From positions 4,464,001-4,528,000 of the forward strand of contig NZ_CP140772.1 of assembly GCF_037893185.1 (NCBI RefSeq): 64,000 nucleotides of DNA. Reading direction: 5' to 3'. Positions 62,606 through 64,000 of the stretch are shown here, piece after piece (positions within the stretch are counted from its first letter, which is position 1; each line of letters begins with the position of its first letter). Both the position numbers and the translations under genes were made by a program. The stretch is from Chitinophaga sp. 180180018-3. GTDB lineage: Bacteria; Bacteroidota; Bacteroidia; Chitinophagales; Chitinophagaceae. The notes beneath the pieces were generated by a model. That model ran no database searches and had not been told where the DNA came from. It saw only the letters and a program-made list of their open reading frames with translations.

Positions 62606-64000
62606 CTATTCTCCCAAACCCTTAGGCTTTTTCTCTTCATTACCATGTGCTTCAAGATCAGCCAGCTTCTTCTTACCATAAGAGAGCTTCGTGATCAATA
62701 CATATAGTACAGGTACGGTAAATATTCCCAGCATTGTGGCTGCCAGCATCCCTCCTACTACGGTAAACCCAATATTCACGCGGGAAGCAGCACCGGCGCC
62801 TTTCGCCGTACAAAGCGGCAGCACCCCAAGGATGAAGGCGAAGGAAGTCATCAGAATAGGACGGAGACGGAGTTTCACCGCTTCCAGCGTAGCATCGAGC
62901 AAAGGCATCCCCCTGTCGACCCGCTCCTTACAGAATTCCACGATCAGGATGGCGTTTTTAGCGGCCAACCCGATCAGGGTAATCAAACCAATCTGTGAGT
63001 ATACGCTGTTTGCCTGCCGGGTCAGCGACAGGGCAAGGATAGATCCGAACAAGGCAATAGGCACCGCCAGCAATACAGAGAACGGTACTGACCAGCTTTC
63101 GTACAAAGCAGTGAGGAGCAGGAATACGAACAGGATCGACAATGCAAATATCAGTACACTACTATTACCGGCTTCAATTTCCTGCAATGAGATATTAGCC
63201 CACTCGAAGGAGAAGTTTTCGGGCAGTACTTTTGCGGCTACCTCCTTCAGGGCCTCGATAGCATCACCGCTACTGTAGCCGGTTTTAGCATCCCCGTCTA
63301 TTTCCACGGAACGGTACAGGTTGAAGTGGTTGATTACCGGCGCGCCGGTGGCGTTTTTCGTAGTAATCAGTGCACTGAGCGGCACCATCTGCCCCACATT
63401 ATTCCGCACATAGTAGGTGCTCAGATTATTGATGCTGGTACGGTAAAGTGAATCGGCCTGCAGCACCACGCGGAAGCTGCGACTGAATTTGGTAAAGTCG
63501 TTCACATACAGCCCGCCGAGGAAAGTTTGCAGGGCATTGAACACATCACTTACGGCTACCCCCAGTTGTTTACATTTATCGCGGTCCACATCCACATTGA
63601 ATTGTGGCGTATTGGCACTAAAGAAAGCGTACGCCCTGGCGATCTCCGGCCGTTGGTTGGCGGCCATGAGAAACTGGTACATCACCTGCAGAAACTGATT
63701 GATATCCGGGTTGCTGCGTTGTTCCAGCATAAACGAAAAACCACCGGAGTTACCCAATCCTCTCAGGGTAGGCGCCGGAATACAGATAATGGTAGCGCCC
63801 ACAATCCGGCTGGTAGCGCCCTGTATCCTGCCAAGCACGGTTCCGATATCGTCGCCATGCTTATACCTTACATCCCAGGGTTTCAGGCTCACGAAAAAGG
63901 TACCGGCATTAGGTTTGGCAGCATTGGCCACGAAGTTCATACCGCTGATGCCGAAGAAGTGCGCCACAGCACTGTCGGACAGCAGAATATTATTGATTTC
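62606..64000 (-). CDS. RND efflux pump inner-membrane permease (HAE1/AcrB type), C-terminal part
   Basis: The frame is open to the right window edge (EINNILLSDSAVAHFFG precedes the first in-frame GTG), so only the last 464 residues are seen, out of about 1050. They include the second porter half (ALQTFLGGLYVNDFTKFSRS) and the last six transmembrane helices, with TLIGLAAKNAILIVEFCKER and RPILMTSFAFILGVLPL, typical of the hydrophobic-amphiphilic efflux branch. It exports drugs or other hydrophobic compounds with an adaptor and an outer-membrane channel, which would lie outside the window. Confidence 0.93.
   Translation of the reverse strand, partial: EINNILLSDSAVAHFFGISGMNFVANAAKPNAGTFFVSLKPWDVRYKHGDDIGTVLGRIQGATSRIVGATIICIPAPTLRGLGNSGGFSFMLEQRSNPDINQFLQVMYQFLMAANQRPEIARAYAFFSANTPQFNVDVDRDKCKQLGVAVSDVFNALQTFLGGLYVNDFTKFSRSFRVVLQADSLYRTSINNLSTYYVRNNVGQMVPLSALITTKNATGAPVINHFNLYRSVEIDGDAKTGYSSGDAIEALKEVAAKVLPENFSFEWANISLQEIEAGNSSVLIFALSILFVFLLLTALYESWSVPFSVLLAVPIALFGSILALSLTRQANSVYSQIGLITLIGLAAKNAILIVEFCKERVDRGMPLLDATLEAVKLRLRPILMTSFAFILGVLPLCTAKGAGAASRVNIGFTVVGGMLAATMLGIFTVPVLYVLITKLSYGKKKLADLEAHGNEEKKPKGLGE

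Overview
The window looks like a chromosomal segment of a Bacteroidota bacterium, most likely family Chitinophagaceae and possibly Chitinophaga; the genus is an inference. Evidence: promoters of the Bacteroidota -7 type (TAnnTTTG) before several genes, a secreted protease with a type IX secretion C-terminal domain, a bacillithiol-synthesis gene (bshC), a futalosine-pathway menaquinone gene (mqnE), lipoproteins with short lipoboxes, and general codon and gene-family flavour. There are no rRNAs, no intact insertion sequences and no CRISPR array. One tRNA (Cys) is present.

Layout. 1-4.4 kb: end of a DUF1080 hydrolase, a GNAT acetyltransferase, a lipoprotein, tRNA-Cys, a uridine-phosphorylase-like enzyme and dapF. 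4.4-17.1 kb: envelope glycan genes (GT56 transferase, flippase, YfhO membrane protein, and a tight five-gene minus-strand operon of glycosyltransferases, a polysaccharide deacetylase and a methyltransferase), interspersed with a CorA transporter, a NUDIX enzyme and a YhhQ-type transporter. 17.1-26.5 kb: NlpC/P60 lipoprotein, dnaE, trxA, an M43 metalloprotease, mqnE, a DUF192 lipoprotein and a GreA/GreB-type factor. 26.6-42.5 kb: glutamate-synthase-like protein, a haem-containing lipoprotein, a nucleoside transporter, a 1122-residue protein with a VioB-type ferritin-like domain, DUF4259, smc and an FUSC membrane protein. 42.8-45.2 kb: a secreted unknown and bshC.

45.4-53.4 kb is the accessory part: a 1404-residue Rhs polymorphic toxin followed by an AT-rich array of small genes and gene fragments. 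These are a probable cognate immunity gene, an AlkD-like repair protein, fragments resembling SRPBCC, methyltransferase and barstar proteins, an Imm45-like gene, two unknown small genes, a detached Rhs tip, and an ORF on the opposite strand broken by one amber codon. 53.4-57.7 kb is a glycogen operon (glgA-glgC-GH130). 57.8-64 kb: DUF72, a large FAD/Fe-S oxidoreductase, a methyltransferase and the C-terminal part of an RND efflux pump.

The most unusual feature is a set of long, near-perfect palindromes in gene junctions. Six share a 15-nt core (GCGAAGACCTAAGCG or a variant) inside 49-54-nt arms. Two more are built on the same plan, short words repeated and mirrored, but with other words and no core. 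Arm sequence differs between copies while both arms of each copy agree, and most copies touch or run into stop codons.
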